Position numbers and translations under genes: made by a program. From assembly GCA_902789725.1 (NCBI GenBank), contig CADAPC010000012.1:1-56205 (forward strand): a DNA stretch of 56,205 bases, in the 5' to 3' direction. The notes beneath the pieces are model-generated. The model saw nothing but the letters and a program-made list of their open reading frames with translations, searched no databases and was not told the origin of the DNA. Below, in pieces: positions 45,112 to 54,645 of this stretch. The stretch's first letter is position 1. Each line of letters opens with the position of its first letter. Origin of the DNA: an uncultured Bacteroidales bacterium (GTDB taxonomy: Bacteria; Bacteroidota; Bacteroidia; Bacteroidales; Bacteroidaceae).

Positions 45112-45599
45112 CTATCCTTTTATTGATTGATACTCTTCTGGGAAGTCTTTCTTCAGCATGGCAAGGAAAGCATACTGATACATCGAACCGACAAAGTGTG
45201 CCATGCTTGGCAAAGGTCTCTTGGTTGCCCTGTCAAATTTACATGCTTTTCAACGAATCCATAGAAAGATGTATGCCAAAAGCAACAAGCAGCCAGTTCT
45301 TCTTTGGTTGCTTTTACGTCTAGTGCTACTATCAACTCTTTGGTAAGCGAGCGCTCCCACAAGTCACCCTCCATCGGATAAGCGTCAAGATACAGTCCGC
45401 TACCGTCCTCCCAGTCTTTCATGGTTATGTGACACACCTTGTCATTGGCATCCTCATGGAAAACTGGTTGCACCAGACGCAGCATGTCAAAATGGATTTT
45501 GTACCAGCCAAGACTTTGCCTCATGTCTGGGTACATCCTGACAATGTGAGGAGCCACATTCTCAAACCGTACGCAATCTAAAAGTTCCTTGAATGTCAT
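45112..45599 (-). pseudogene. DUF6557-like gene with a one-base frameshift
   Basis: ATG 45599 opens MTFKELLDCVRFENVAPHIV and continues MYPDMRQSLGWYKIHFDML, typical of the Bacteroidales DUF6557 family (assignment from memory). The frame as written ends at 45153 in sequence that is not family-like. A neighbouring frame continues from about 45238 with MAHFVGSMYQYAFLAMLKKD and FPEEYQSIKG to TAG 45112. One missing T in an AAATTTG context explains it. Confidence 0.65.
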
Positions 45600-45661
45600 A
45601 TCAAACCTTTTTGTTGATTTCTATGTTAATCTCAGTCTCAAACTTCCGTACATATATGAAG

Positions 45662-46234
45662 TCAGTGATAGCGAGTCATGTGGTCAAAGAGGTTGTGAAA
45701 TGCACTGATTAGGTGCAAGTCTTTCGTCAGTTCTCTATCAAGCCCCTCATTCCAATTAGGCGGTGGGCAGTCCATACCGATAAAAGTGTCAAAGTCCTCA
45801 TTGATGTCCCTTGGCAGGGTTAGCGTTGGCAGCGTAACACCATCATCATATAATGGGTTCCAACCGCTGTCACAGATTGCGCCCCAAAGTTCTTCTCGTT
45901 CTTCACCTTGCAAGGGGTGAAGTTCTGGATAGTCATAGGAGAGAAAGCATTTAGCTGTAACCTCCATATCATCCCCCCAGGCGTTTTCTTTGATGCTGTC
46001 CCAGATACTATAAGCCCTGTCGTACATATCCTTCAGTGCGTCTCTCAGAGCATCGTTAAAGGCGATGATGTCTGGCAGAATAACCTCTTGGTGAGCCAGC
46101 ACTCTCTTATTTATCATGCTCTTACGCAAGGATAACAGGCAGTCGCAATCGGAATAATCGCGCAGATTGTCGTTGTATTTCCATAGAATCTCTCTCTCGA
46201 TGAGTTCAATGTCGTAATCATGTAAGTCAACCAT
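45662..46234 (-). CDS. Unknown acidic protein, 190 residues
   Basis: ATG 46234 is chosen because the longer frame reads through a palindromic promoter region. Acidic, with many Asp, Trp and Tyr: EREILWKYNDNLRDYSD, FLSYDYPELHPLQGEEREELWG and PPPNWNEGLDRELTKDLHL. No motif or membrane segment. First gene after the 46250-46330 element, which recurs upstream of the WYL regulator. Confidence 0.6.
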   Translation of the reverse strand: MVDLHDYDIELIEREILWKYNDNLRDYSDCDCLLSLRKSMINKRVLAHQEVILPDIIAFNDALRDALKDMYDRAYSIWDSIKENAWGDDMEVTAKCFLSYDYPELHPLQGEEREELWGAICDSGWNPLYDDGVTLPTLTLPRDINEDFDTFIGMDCPPPNWNEGLDRELTKDLHLISAFHNLFDHMTRYH

Positions 46235-46249
46235 ATTGCTACTTCTTTT

Positions 46250-46330
46250 CAAATTACACTGCAAAATAAACAAAGACCTCCGCCAACTGGTGGCAGAGGT
46301 CAAAGAAAAATGCTAAATACTCTGTAAATT
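46250..46330 (-). promoter_or_regulatory. Repeated element, copy 1 (palindrome and putative promoter)
   Basis: Collinear with 55640-55720 at a constant offset of 9390, with matches strongest in GCAAAAT, CGCCAA, TGGCAGAGGT, AGAAAAA and TAAATTATG. It contains GACCTC-GCCA...TGGC-GAGGTC (46275-46301), a hairpin. The PLD gene ends inside its right edge; the 45662-46234 gene starts 25 nt left of it. Confidence 0.65.
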
Positions 46331-46841
46331 ATGCGATTGGGTCTGAACAAAAGTCTCTTCGTTTACATGATTTGCAATGCTTTCCAATCCAGACTTCATC
46401 AAATTGATTCATAGCCTGTTCAACGATTTTCGGGTCATCGGTCAAGATGCCAGCCTCAAAATTGCGTTTGTTGTCCGTCTTCATACCGATACCAGCACCA
46501 GTAAGGTTTGCACTACCGATATAAACTTCTTTACCGTCAAAGACAAGCATCTTGAAATGAACACGCGGACAAAGCACACGCTCCAAGCGGTCATACAGCA
46601 CTGGGTACTTGTCAAAGTCCTCCCTGAAATTCGGGCCAGGCTCTTTTGCGTGAATGAGTCTCACCTCCACACCACGTCGAATGAGTTGGGCAATGAGGGC
46701 GAGGAATGGCTTCTTCTCTTTTCCCACCTCAACATAAAGGTCTTTGATGTCAGCGGTTCCAATCCAAAGCATGTGCTTCACGGATTGCACCCGTGAAAGC
46801 ACTTCTTTGTAGTGGGCGGAGTTGGAGATGAATTTTAGCAT
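46329..46841 (-). CDS. Phospholipase D-like nuclease
   Basis: 170 residues with a single HKD-type active site: VHFKMLVFDGKEVYIGSANL (HxKxxxxD then GSxN), so a dimer would be needed for a full site as in Nuc/BfiI-type enzymes. A C-terminal CKSCKRRDFC may bind zinc. Stand-alone PLD nucleases often accompany restriction and defence genes. Sits 20 bp downstream of mcrC on the same strand, so probably cotranscribed with mcrBC. Confidence 0.85.
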   Translation of the reverse strand: MLKFISNSAHYKEVLSRVQSVKHMLWIGTADIKDLYVEVGKEKKPFLALIAQLIRRGVEVRLIHAKEPGPNFREDFDKYPVLYDRLERVLCPRVHFKMLVFDGKEVYIGSANLTGAGIGMKTDNKRNFEAGILTDDPKIVEQAMNQFDEVWIGKHCKSCKRRDFCSDPIA

Positions 46842-46860
46842 GAACTTTCAATCTTTTCCA

Positions 46861-48210
46861 CTAATTTTTTTCTTCCTCTTTTATCTGCTTAACGAATTCT
46901 TCGTGACTTACTGAATTCAGAGGCACTTTGAACGGGAAAAGATGTATAAAGCCATTATAGCCGGCAAGTTGGTAGTTACAATTTATGCCGTTTCCTTCGT
47001 CAGGATAAAGATAGCCGCCATGTTCTGCACAACTACAATACATATATGTCACCACTTGGTACAAATCCTCACGCCCTACTCCAGAATTCAAATGCTTGTA
47101 TTTTGCATCCAATATGAAATTATCCTTGTAGAAATCAGGATAGAGTTTTCGATTATTTCTACTGACAACCTCGTTTTCGTTGCCATCTTTGAACATTCTG
47201 AAACCTCGTTCCTTTATCTTGTTCTCAGCATGAGTAAAATCCATCTCTTTCAGAATAGTATTCAGGTATTCTTCCCACAACCAAGCACCATTGAAAAGAA
47301 CACCATGAACCTTATCCTTTTCTTCGCCATACTTTAAAGACTCATGTCTAAGAATATGAACGCACAGTTGTTGTAACTCCCTATATTTGGTGAAATAAGG
47401 ATGTACCTTGGGCAGGCGATTTGTATTCAAAATACGTTGACGGTCTCTCAAACTATAAGATGGTGTTGCCTCTTTTATTTGACGTACATATTCAATAGTC
47501 TCAGAATCGTTGTTGAGAATCGAATTACCAAACGGGTGATGCTTTATATATTCAATTGTATGTCGTATAAGTTGAGTAATGGTATTGTCATAACTATATT
47601 CACTTTTCGTATAGCTGACTTTACCCCTAAAAGGAATATCGTTTCGGATAAAACGATTCACATCAATAGTTCCTTTTACCCTGTCATCGTCATATTGGTT
47701 TTTCTTATACTCTTTATACAATCCTTGCGCCATCGCCTTTTTTAGCATCATTGGGAAAAGAAAGAGAAGGAAATCCATGATTTTATCTTCTCTATTAGAT
47801 GAATGTTCCAGATTGAACACATTAATAGAGAAGACTTTTTGAAGCATATAGTAGAGGAAATAATCCTGAGAAGTCTCATCTACGATACCGTTTTCTTTCT
47901 TATGCGTAAATCTGGAATGAATACTAACAGAAGTATCATTTATTCCCACGAACCCCATAAGATTCCCAGTACATGCCTTTACAGACACGCACTCCCCATC
48001 TTTATATTGCTTATCTCGCAATGTTAGGATAGAAAGATTTCCTATACCATCCTTCAATTCATTAAAAGAATGTGGGAACACCAACAACTCTGGAGCATTC
48101 TGTAAACAACCGATACTGGCTATTTGCAAAATATCAGGTATGCACTCAGAAGGTATTGGCGTTCCCTCTGAATAATTATCTGTTAGATGAATTGTCCTAT
48201 TCATAGGCAA
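46861..48210 (-). CDS. mcrC: McrC-like restriction nuclease subunit
   Basis: 449 residues. N-terminal beta-rich region, then VKGTIDVNRFIRNDIPFRGK (typical of McrC) and a PD-(D/E)xK nuclease core with LYPDFYKDNFILDAKYKHL, Asp and Asp-Ala-Lys being the catalytic residues. McrC pairs with the ATPase McrB to cut modified DNA (type IV restriction). Starts at ATG 48210 or 48204; 22 bp after mcrB. Confidence 0.92.
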   Translation of the reverse strand: MPMNRTIHLTDNYSEGTPIPSECIPDILQIASIGCLQNAPELLVFPHSFNELKDGIGNLSILTLRDKQYKDGECVSVKACTGNLMGFVGINDTSVSIHSRFTHKKENGIVDETSQDYFLYYMLQKVFSINVFNLEHSSNREDKIMDFLLFLFPMMLKKAMAQGLYKEYKKNQYDDDRVKGTIDVNRFIRNDIPFRGKVSYTKSEYSYDNTITQLIRHTIEYIKHHPFGNSILNNDSETIEYVRQIKEATPSYSLRDRQRILNTNRLPKVHPYFTKYRELQQLCVHILRHESLKYGEEKDKVHGVLFNGAWLWEEYLNTILKEMDFTHAENKIKERGFRMFKDGNENEVVSRNNRKLYPDFYKDNFILDAKYKHLNSGVGREDLYQVVTYMYCSCAEHGGYLYPDEGNGINCNYQLAGYNGFIHLFPFKVPLNSVSHEEFVKQIKEEEKN

Positions 48211-48232
48211 TTATATCATATAACTTCTTAAT

Positions 48233-49648
48233 CTAATATTTATCTTCCAGCTTATAAGCACGACGCAATTTTTCCAAATCATCTTTTGCATTAGGCAGAC
48301 CACGAAGATACTCAAAGAGCAGACCATACAAATGATTCTCCCACAAGTTCATCCATGATTGGTCTTCAACTTTGCCATCCACCAAATAATTGGTCATTTT
48401 AAGGAAATACGCTGCTCCAATCTGGTACGCAGTCGTGAACCCTTGAATAGTGAGAATACATAAGTTCAGATTATTCATGCGTTCCTTAATCTTATCATAG
48501 AAAGGTGCCAACGCTTCGTTTGCCTTTAGCATTTCCATGTTATCTTCTGCTTTCACTTCCTTGAATGCAAATCTACGACGCATCGCAAAGTCCATACTCT
48601 CAACGCTACGATCAATATCATTCATAGTTCCTATGATATAGACATTCTTTGGAATAAAGAAGAAATCAGAATCGTCAAATTTATCTTCCTTCCAGAGGTT
48701 GTTATATTGGGTCTTTACTTTCCCATCCTTACCTCTATATCCAGGATCAATACAGAAAAACAACTCACCAAAGATTTTAGAGAGTTCGCCACGATTGATT
48801 TCATCAATGACAAAGACATACTTTGGAGCCTTCTCTTCATCTGTGGCATTATTATATGCCTTTAAAGCTCTACGACAGAATTTCATAAAGATACCATCTT
48901 CCCTACGGAAAGACACATTTCCTTTACCATCGTCAATAGGACGCAGTCCTTCCACGAAATCCGTGTAGTCATAAGAAGGATGGAATTGAACAAAGTCGTA
49001 TTGCTCTTCCATTTTCTCCTTTTCTGATGCTACATTTTCATCATACTCCTTACCAAGTATCATTTGTGCTGCTATCTGCTTGGCAAGATATGTCTTACCA
49101 GTACCGGGGGCACCGGTAAGAATCAAATTTTTACTATATCTTAATAGTGATGCAATATTTTTCATATTTATGTAGAAATCCGTTTTTATTTTTAAATATG
49201 CCACAGCATTCTTCCTTGATGCTTGTTTTTCATTATAAGTAATAAAACGATCAACATATATTTGATCTTTTGGTTCTATCGGCTTAAATTCATCTACAAG
49301 AAATGCTATGACTGCAATTTGTGAATTATCACTATAACTTGCAAAGTCATCACAAAACCAAGCAGGATTACGAGATTTCCAATCTGGAGCAATATCGTCA
49401 TAAGTGTCCTTTGTCGCAAAATCTATGATTTTAGCCCGATAATTTGTTTTATTATTTGAAATATTGTAATAATAAAAAAAACCTTTCTCTTTTATTAATT
49501 GCCTCAACTTTGGAAGTATGTCATTCATATCAGACAATTGATCCTTCCATATAACTCCAGAACCACTTTCTTTTAGCGCTTCAACAAAATCTTGTTGCCA
49601 ATCAGTGGAATCTCGCGCAATAATACCACTTATAGAATCTTGCCACAT
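48233..49648 (-). CDS. mcrB: McrB-like AAA+ GTPase with a putative modified-base-sensing N-terminus
   Basis: 471 residues. AAA+ module from about 165: Walker A GAPGTGKT (179-186), Walker B KYVFVIDEINRGELS, and the McrB consensus MNDIDRSVE (MNTADRS in the classical protein), then RRRFAFKEV. The first 130 residues contain GFFYYYNISNNKTNYRAKII and WFCDDFASY, which looks like an EVE/PUA-type fold; such domains recognise modified cytosine and are known fused to McrB ATPases. So it probably supplies both target recognition and translocation. Confidence 0.9.
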   Translation of the reverse strand: MWQDSISGIIARDSTDWQQDFVEALKESGSGVIWKDQLSDMNDILPKLRQLIKEKGFFYYYNISNNKTNYRAKIIDFATKDTYDDIAPDWKSRNPAWFCDDFASYSDNSQIAVIAFLVDEFKPIEPKDQIYVDRFITYNEKQASRKNAVAYLKIKTDFYINMKNIASLLRYSKNLILTGAPGTGKTYLAKQIAAQMILGKEYDENVASEKEKMEEQYDFVQFHPSYDYTDFVEGLRPIDDGKGNVSFRREDGIFMKFCRRALKAYNNATDEEKAPKYVFVIDEINRGELSKIFGELFFCIDPGYRGKDGKVKTQYNNLWKEDKFDDSDFFFIPKNVYIIGTMNDIDRSVESMDFAMRRRFAFKEVKAEDNMEMLKANEALAPFYDKIKERMNNLNLCILTIQGFTTAYQIGAAYFLKMTNYLVDGKVEDQSWMNLWENHLYGLLFEYLRGLPNAKDDLEKLRRAYKLEDKY

Positions 49649-49838
49649 AAAATACTATTTCTTCAAATTTAAATATATAAAAACTCAAAAAATAAACTTT
49701 TTGTCTTAAATCAACCCTTTAAAGGCATAAGAAACACTATTCGCTGAACAGTTACGATGTTTTTGTTGAATGTTATTATTTATCAAACAATAGTTCATCA
49801 GATTGACAATAGAATAAAACCATACAAATAATTTTCTT
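49649..49838. other. AT-rich gap upstream of mcrB
   Basis: No gene recognised. It should hold the mcrBC promoter, but no consensus -7 box was found. Confidence 0.35.
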
Positions 49839-50390
49839 TTACCACAAATACTGTTTGTATCCCCACCATTTTTCTGGTCTATGACTCCATTCATAATATG
49901 TCTCATCGGGGTACTTACGACGATGCTGACGGTCTATCTTGTCGAGCAATTCATCCGGAGTTTTAGGATTGTCGTACTTAATCTCCCATCCTTCTTTAAT
50001 GGTACCCTGCTCCATATAATATGTTTTACGGACACTTTCTTTCAACTGGTCGGAAAGGAGCTTTACCAGTTCCTCCTTGGTGAGGCGTTTGATGCGGTCA
50101 ACAAAGGGCACTTTTGAATGTATGTGGAATCGATCACCAGTCATCAGTTTCAGTATGTAATCCATAATGCAATACTGAATACGTCCTCGATACTCCTCAT
50201 CGCGTCCTTTCGCATAATGGTTAATGACCTTCTTCAGGTTCCCTCCTTGCTGAACGAAACCCGCTAGACGAATAATCTTTTCTTCTACAGAACTCCACCC
50301 CCATTCTGTACCTAATCCGTCCCAGTATTCTCGGCGACAAACTAGTCCTTCGTATTCATTGAGTGGAACATCAAATGGTTTGTAATACAT
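49839..50390 (-). CDS. Unknown protein, 183 residues
   Basis: Soluble, basic, helix-rich protein without a motif I recognise. Features: FDVPLNEYEGLVCRREYWDG near the start, IQYCIMDYILKLMTGDRFHI, LTKEELVKLLSDQLKESVRK, and a C-terminus rich in Trp and Tyr (YEWSHRPEKWWGYKQYLW). About 190 bp upstream of mcrB in map order and on the same strand, 104 bp from the RhuM-Fic gene. A defence-related role is inferred from location only. Confidence 0.6.
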   Translation of the reverse strand: MYYKPFDVPLNEYEGLVCRREYWDGLGTEWGWSSVEEKIIRLAGFVQQGGNLKKVINHYAKGRDEEYRGRIQYCIMDYILKLMTGDRFHIHSKVPFVDRIKRLTKEELVKLLSDQLKESVRKTYYMEQGTIKEGWEIKYDNPKTPDELLDKIDRQHRRKYPDETYYEWSHRPEKWWGYKQYLW

Positions 50391-50494
50391 ATTAATGTGT
50401 ATATTAGGTTATTTGCAAATTTACAATCAATTCTTTATTCCTCCAAACAATATTTCTAAAGATCAAGATATTTTTCTTGATATCCACAAACTTA

Positions 50495-51484
50495 TTATTC
50501 ATTCTGCTGGTTAATCAGATTCACAACCACCTTCACCATCACATCTTTTTCCTCAGTCTTGCTCTCGGCAATCATCAGAGTCAGAGCAACGAGGGTATTG
50601 TCAGCCAATCGCTTGGAGCCGTCTTTGCGATAGAGGATGCGGTTGTTATTAAGGAACCAGAGGAACAGGGTTGCGGCAATGCGCTTGTTTCCATCGCTGA
50701 AGGAATGGTTCTTGGTCACCAGGTAGAGCAACATTGCGGCTTTTTCCTCTACACTGGGATAGAGTTCTTCACCTCCGAAGGTCTGATAGATCTGTCCTAT
50801 GCTGCTCTTGAAAGAGTCGTCTTTCTCATTGCCAAACAAGACGGAGCCTCCGAATTTCTCTCGCAAGCCATTGATTGCCTCCATCGCATTCTCGTATGTA
50901 GCATGGAAAGGCTCTTCCTTTGTCGTCTTGTCTATAGTAAGTCGCTCGTAATCATAGTTGTCGAGGGTATCCAGAGCGTAGGTGTAATTCGTCACCACTT
51001 CGAAGAGGGCATTCGTCTCGTCGTTCGACAACAGAGACTGATTTTGCATTGTACGTCCAAGCATTCCCACCAGTTGACGCAACTCGCCAATCTGCTCCTT
51101 ACGGATGCGCTCGTTTACGGCATAGCCCTTTATGAGATACTGCTTCAAGACCTTATTAGCCCATTGGCGAAACTTAATACCACGCTTAGTGTTGACTCGA
51201 TAGCCAACAGAGATAATCATATCTAAATTGTACATCGTCTTCGTACGATTGACCATACGGTTACCTTCTTTTTGAACCTGTCGGAAATTCCGACAAGTTG
51301 AAATTTTATCCAATTCCTCGACTTCATAAATATGTTGGATATGTTCCAAAATATTAGTTCTGGATGACTTGAATAATTGAACCATCTGTTGCTGTGTTAG
51401 CCACACTGTCTCGTTCTCCAATCGAACATCAATCTGTGTCTGTCCGTCCTCCGTCTGATATATGATGATCTTGTTTTCTTCCAT
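50495..51484 (-). CDS. RhuM-family protein with a C-terminal Fic/Doc domain
   Basis: 329 residues. N-terminal RhuM-type region (VWLTQQQMVQLFKSSRTNIL, MYNLDMIISVGYRVNTKRGI, FRQWANKVLKQY), then a Fic/Doc domain with HSFSDGNKRIAATLFLWFL, the HxFxDGNKR AMPylation/phosphorylation loop. Fic/Doc proteins modify targets such as EF-Tu; Doc is a toxin. No antitoxin Phd is visible next to it, so the RhuM part may inhibit it or act in DNA binding. Confidence 0.88.
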   Translation of the reverse strand: MEENKIIIYQTEDGQTQIDVRLENETVWLTQQQMVQLFKSSRTNILEHIQHIYEVEELDKISTCRNFRQVQKEGNRMVNRTKTMYNLDMIISVGYRVNTKRGIKFRQWANKVLKQYLIKGYAVNERIRKEQIGELRQLVGMLGRTMQNQSLLSNDETNALFEVVTNYTYALDTLDNYDYERLTIDKTTKEEPFHATYENAMEAINGLREKFGGSVLFGNEKDDSFKSSIGQIYQTFGGEELYPSVEEKAAMLLYLVTKNHSFSDGNKRIAATLFLWFLNNNRILYRKDGSKRLADNTLVALTLMIAESKTEEKDVMVKVVVNLINQQNE

Positions 51485-51633
51485 ATTGTGTATTGAATTT
51501 AATTCTTACACAAGTTTCGGTTGTTCTACATGGGTCGGCCTGCGGCCTCAAAATGATAAGAAAATTGAATAAGAAAATTATCAAAAGGCTACGCCATCCC
51601 GGCGGTATTAAGAGCTTGCGAAACTTGAAATTC

Positions 51634-52125
51634 TTACAATATCTCTCTTGCAATCCATGCACAGGCTTCAGCATCTGCCAACGCATGATGGTGATTCTCC
51701 AACTCATAACCACAGGCGGCGGCAACAGTGTGAAGTTGGTGGTTTTCTAAATCAGGAAGCACACGACGTGAAACGCATAGCGTATCGTAGAACTCATAAT
51801 CTGGATAGTCCATTTGATAAACACGGAAAACAGCTTTTAGGCAGCCCTCATCAAAAGGCTTGTTATGAGCCACCAAAGGTAAGCCCTTAATCAATGGTTC
51901 TATCTGCGCCCAGACATCGGGGAAGACGGGAGCATCGTCGGTATCTCTTCGGCAAAGGCCATGAACCTGACTGCACCAATAGTTATAATAGTTCGGCTCG
52001 GGCTGGATGAGCGAGTAGAAAGAATCCACTATCTCTCCGTTACGAACAATGACTATACCAACGGAACAAACCGAAGAACGTTCATTATTAGCCGTCTCAA
52101 AATCTATTGCTGCAAAATCCTTCAT
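51634..52125 (-). CDS. DnaQ-like 3'-5' exonuclease (DEDDh)
   Basis: 163 residues from ATG 52125 (a start at 52149 would overlap nmad3). Exo I AAIDFETAN, Exo II LVAHNKPFDEGCL and Exo III HHALADAEACAW provide Asp, Glu, Asp, His, Asp of the DEDDh type. Stand-alone proofreading-like exonuclease. It begins 4 bp after Nmad3, so it belongs to the Nmad operon. Confidence 0.88.
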   Translation of the reverse strand: MKDFAAIDFETANNERSSVCSVGIVIVRNGEIVDSFYSLIQPEPNYYNYWCSQVHGLCRRDTDDAPVFPDVWAQIEPLIKGLPLVAHNKPFDEGCLKAVFRVYQMDYPDYEFYDTLCVSRRVLPDLENHQLHTVAAACGYELENHHHALADAEACAWIAREIL

Positions 52126-52129
52126 ATTG

Positions 52130-52927
52130 CTAAAGTATAATTTGTTCAACCCAATTTAGGATATCAAAAGTAGCTTCCATTACAAACTCTTGTCCTCTGC
52201 CTGCCGATTTGAAAATGTCTTGTTGCCATGATTTTGCATTATATGAGATATTAACTTCTTTAAAGAATTGTGGCAAATCCCAGTATTGACGGGAATAACC
52301 ATCTTTGGTCAGTACTCTATCTCTACGATAGTCCAATATGCCACACCCGTTCATAGAAGGTTGAATACTCAATACTTCAGACGGAAGGAAAATAGCATTT
52401 CTGTTAATGCTCCAAGATTGATCGTATAAGAAGTGTGGATGTTCTTTTAGCCACTTGGGAGCGTCTTCTTTTCGTTCAATGATTTTGCCTATCTGCATAT
52501 ATCCATAAATTATATGAGCATCTAATCCTCCTTTTTTATATCTAAGTCTCCCGTCTTTTATCTCTGTATCTCTAAACCAGCCAAAGAAAAGAAAAATATC
52601 TCCTATAGAAACTTCCTGATTACGTAAATGTGACAAAGAAGCTCTCATTTGTCCAAATGCAGGTCTCCAAACATCTTGCCTTTCCTTTATATCATATCTT
52701 AAATCGGGGTCTAAGTGGCATTTGGAATCTGGTAATAGATGTGTCTTTGGATTAAGTGAGTGAATAATATCATAATAACTCATTCCTTTCCATTGAAGCA
52801 AAGAATACATATCAGCATCTTCCTCTTCGGGAATAGGCAGAGACAGCAATGTACCATCAGGCATAATTGGATTTGCCTGCTTGCCGGCAGAAGAATCAAA
52901 TCCTTTTCTACTCAGTATAATCTTCAT
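52130..52927 (-). CDS. Nmad3-family putative nucleotide-modification protein
   Basis: 265 residues. The opening MKIILSRKGFDSSAGKQANP and PDGTLLSLPIP is the hallmark of Nmad3, a family found beside hypermodified-base pathways; the C-terminus includes SMNGCGILDYRRDRVLTKDG. Biochemistry is not known. It overlaps the upstream nmad2 stop by one base (TAATG). Confidence 0.88.
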   Translation of the reverse strand: MKIILSRKGFDSSAGKQANPIMPDGTLLSLPIPEEEDADMYSLLQWKGMSYYDIIHSLNPKTHLLPDSKCHLDPDLRYDIKERQDVWRPAFGQMRASLSHLRNQEVSIGDIFLFFGWFRDTEIKDGRLRYKKGGLDAHIIYGYMQIGKIIERKEDAPKWLKEHPHFLYDQSWSINRNAIFLPSEVLSIQPSMNGCGILDYRRDRVLTKDGYSRQYWDLPQFFKEVNISYNAKSWQQDIFKSAGRGQEFVMEATFDILNWVEQIIL

Positions 52928-53568
52928 TAGACTCCTTTTATAGTTACTTGTTGATCATTCTGAATTGTATCAATTAACAGATAACAATTATCAAGTGGGA
53001 TCTTTTTACAACGTGGTACTATATCTCTGAAAACATTAGAGTCTATATCCTTTGCATGTTCAACTCCATAGTAATAGAATTCTTCGCATATTAGAACATA
53101 CTTACCCTTTAGGTCATGTTCTTTATCTCCATCTCCATGATTGTTATTTGCAACTTGTTCGTAATCATTAAAATTGAGAGGATGAGAGGTGAGAGGCTTA
53201 TAGATGTTATCACCCGAATTATAGGAATTGGCTATATTTGTCGTAGAAGAGCCACACGATTTCTTTTGCACCTCTCTATTTTTGTTTAATTCTTTTGGTC
53301 TTTTCTGAGGATATTGTTTCCAGTATTCTTCAAACGTGAGTTTTTTTGTAATTCTCGCTAAATATATCAGCTTTTGCTCGTCAAAAGAATAGACTTGTCC
53401 TCCTTTCCCATGTACAGCCTTTGCTGTCCATCCCGAGATCCAATCGCCTATTTGTGAACAGCGTCGAATGGTAGGTTTGCAAATTGCTAATGTTAACACT
53501 CCCTCGTGTGGATTGGGTGCACTTTCTGTGTCCCACGTCATTTTGTAACAATAAAGATAATTTTTCAT
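52927..53568 (-). CDS. Nmad2-family putative nucleotide-modification protein
   Basis: 213 residues with the Nmad2 pattern: SAPNPHEGVLTLAICKPTIRR, SQIGDWISGWTAKAV, then KLIYLARITKKLTFEEYW, KYVLICEEFYYYG. The middle (about 95-145) is a low-complexity Asn/Lys/Ser spacer. Nmad2 and Nmad3 recur as neighbours in base-modification loci. Coupled to nmad3. Confidence 0.88.
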   Translation of the reverse strand: MKNYLYCYKMTWDTESAPNPHEGVLTLAICKPTIRRCSQIGDWISGWTAKAVHGKGGQVYSFDEQKLIYLARITKKLTFEEYWKQYPQKRPKELNKNREVQKKSCGSSTTNIANSYNSGDNIYKPLTSHPLNFNDYEQVANNNHGDGDKEHDLKGKYVLICEEFYYYGVEHAKDIDSNVFRDIVPRCKKIPLDNCYLLIDTIQNDQQVTIKGV

Positions 53569-53598
53569 AATTCTTTTTGTTTAAATTGTTTGTAGTAT

Positions 53599-54645
53599 TT
53601 AATCTTTACCTATTCCGTGTAACGAGCCTAACGCGAAGAATATCCATCTAGGCAATATGACATTTCGGATCTTAAACTCAAACCACTCATCAAAAGCCAA
53701 TACAACCCTGAACTTGTAATTTGTGTCGATGTCAAAAACATCTTTGAAGTCAGCAAGAATAAATGTCTCTTCTGGACGACTATGAGCATATATCAGGAAA
53801 TCATCAAAAGCCTCTTTGAGGTCTTGAATAAAACTAGATTTGTTGTGCAATGGAATCTCATGGATTTTCTCATGATGGGCATTAGGGAGATTGTCTGCAA
53901 ATATTGTGTAAGACAATTCGCCATTCTCATCCTCAAAAGGTTCTGTATCTGTAAAAAAAGTTAAGGTCATATTGTCAGTCAGAACATTTTCCATTTCATC
54001 ATAAGATATCCGAGAATGCCTCTTCCTTTTCAGTTTACCACCGATGAATGTCGGTGCATACATTGCCACTGAAGCCTTTTCACGGATTTCCTCAAAAGAT
54101 GGACCAAATTGACAGAACCCACCTGCAGCCCAATGAACAAAGAATGGGTCATACAACTTGAACATTGTTGGATTCACGTCCACAAATGCTGTACCATCTT
54201 TGTGTGCCACTCCGCTTTCCTCAATAAGAATATCGCAGTTGTCACCTATTAGCCCTGGATATTCTGAATCTCCAAAATATCTAACAACAGACGTATATCC
54301 TTGATATGACACCACATCGCCAGTATATATATCGCGCCAAAGATCATCTTTTATTCCCGTATCAACACCTGCAAAGATAACAGGAACTGTTGACCAAAGT
54401 GTGTGAGCCAATTGGTCATTTTTATGATATGGGGTATAATCGCTGTCTTTTGTTATGAGCATCATTACATTTCCTTTGAAGTAAAAATCTCCAAAGTAGG
54501 CATAGTCAAACTCACCCCACGGGTTAATGAATCGTACTTTTCTGTTAAGCAAGAATTTCTTAACATCCTTGCGTTCCATAATGTCACGATAGTGGAGACT
54601 GCACATATCCAGTATTCCACAAAAGCTGAAATTGACTCTTTCCAT
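53599..54645 (-). CDS. Unknown protein with a YopX-like segment
   Basis: 348 residues from ATG 54645, preceded by a rare, strong Shine-Dalgarno (AAGGAGG, 54651-54658); the longer reading lacks support. WRDIYTGDVVSYQGYTSVVR resembles YopX-type domains of phage and plasmid proteins. The stretch SFIQDLKEAFDDFLIYAHSR followed by PEETFILADFKD recalls the C-terminal helix-strand of macro-like proteins on mobile elements, but without catalytic residues. Lies between nmad2 and the WYL gene on the same strand. No firm function. Confidence 0.6.
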   Translation of the reverse strand: MERVNFSFCGILDMCSLHYRDIMERKDVKKFLLNRKVRFINPWGEFDYAYFGDFYFKGNVMMLITKDSDYTPYHKNDQLAHTLWSTVPVIFAGVDTGIKDDLWRDIYTGDVVSYQGYTSVVRYFGDSEYPGLIGDNCDILIEESGVAHKDGTAFVDVNPTMFKLYDPFFVHWAAGGFCQFGPSFEEIREKASVAMYAPTFIGGKLKRKRHSRISYDEMENVLTDNMTLTFFTDTEPFEDENGELSYTIFADNLPNAHHEKIHEIPLHNKSSFIQDLKEAFDDFLIYAHSRPEETFILADFKDVFDIDTNYKFRVVLAFDEWFEFKIRNVILPRWIFFALGSLHGIGKD

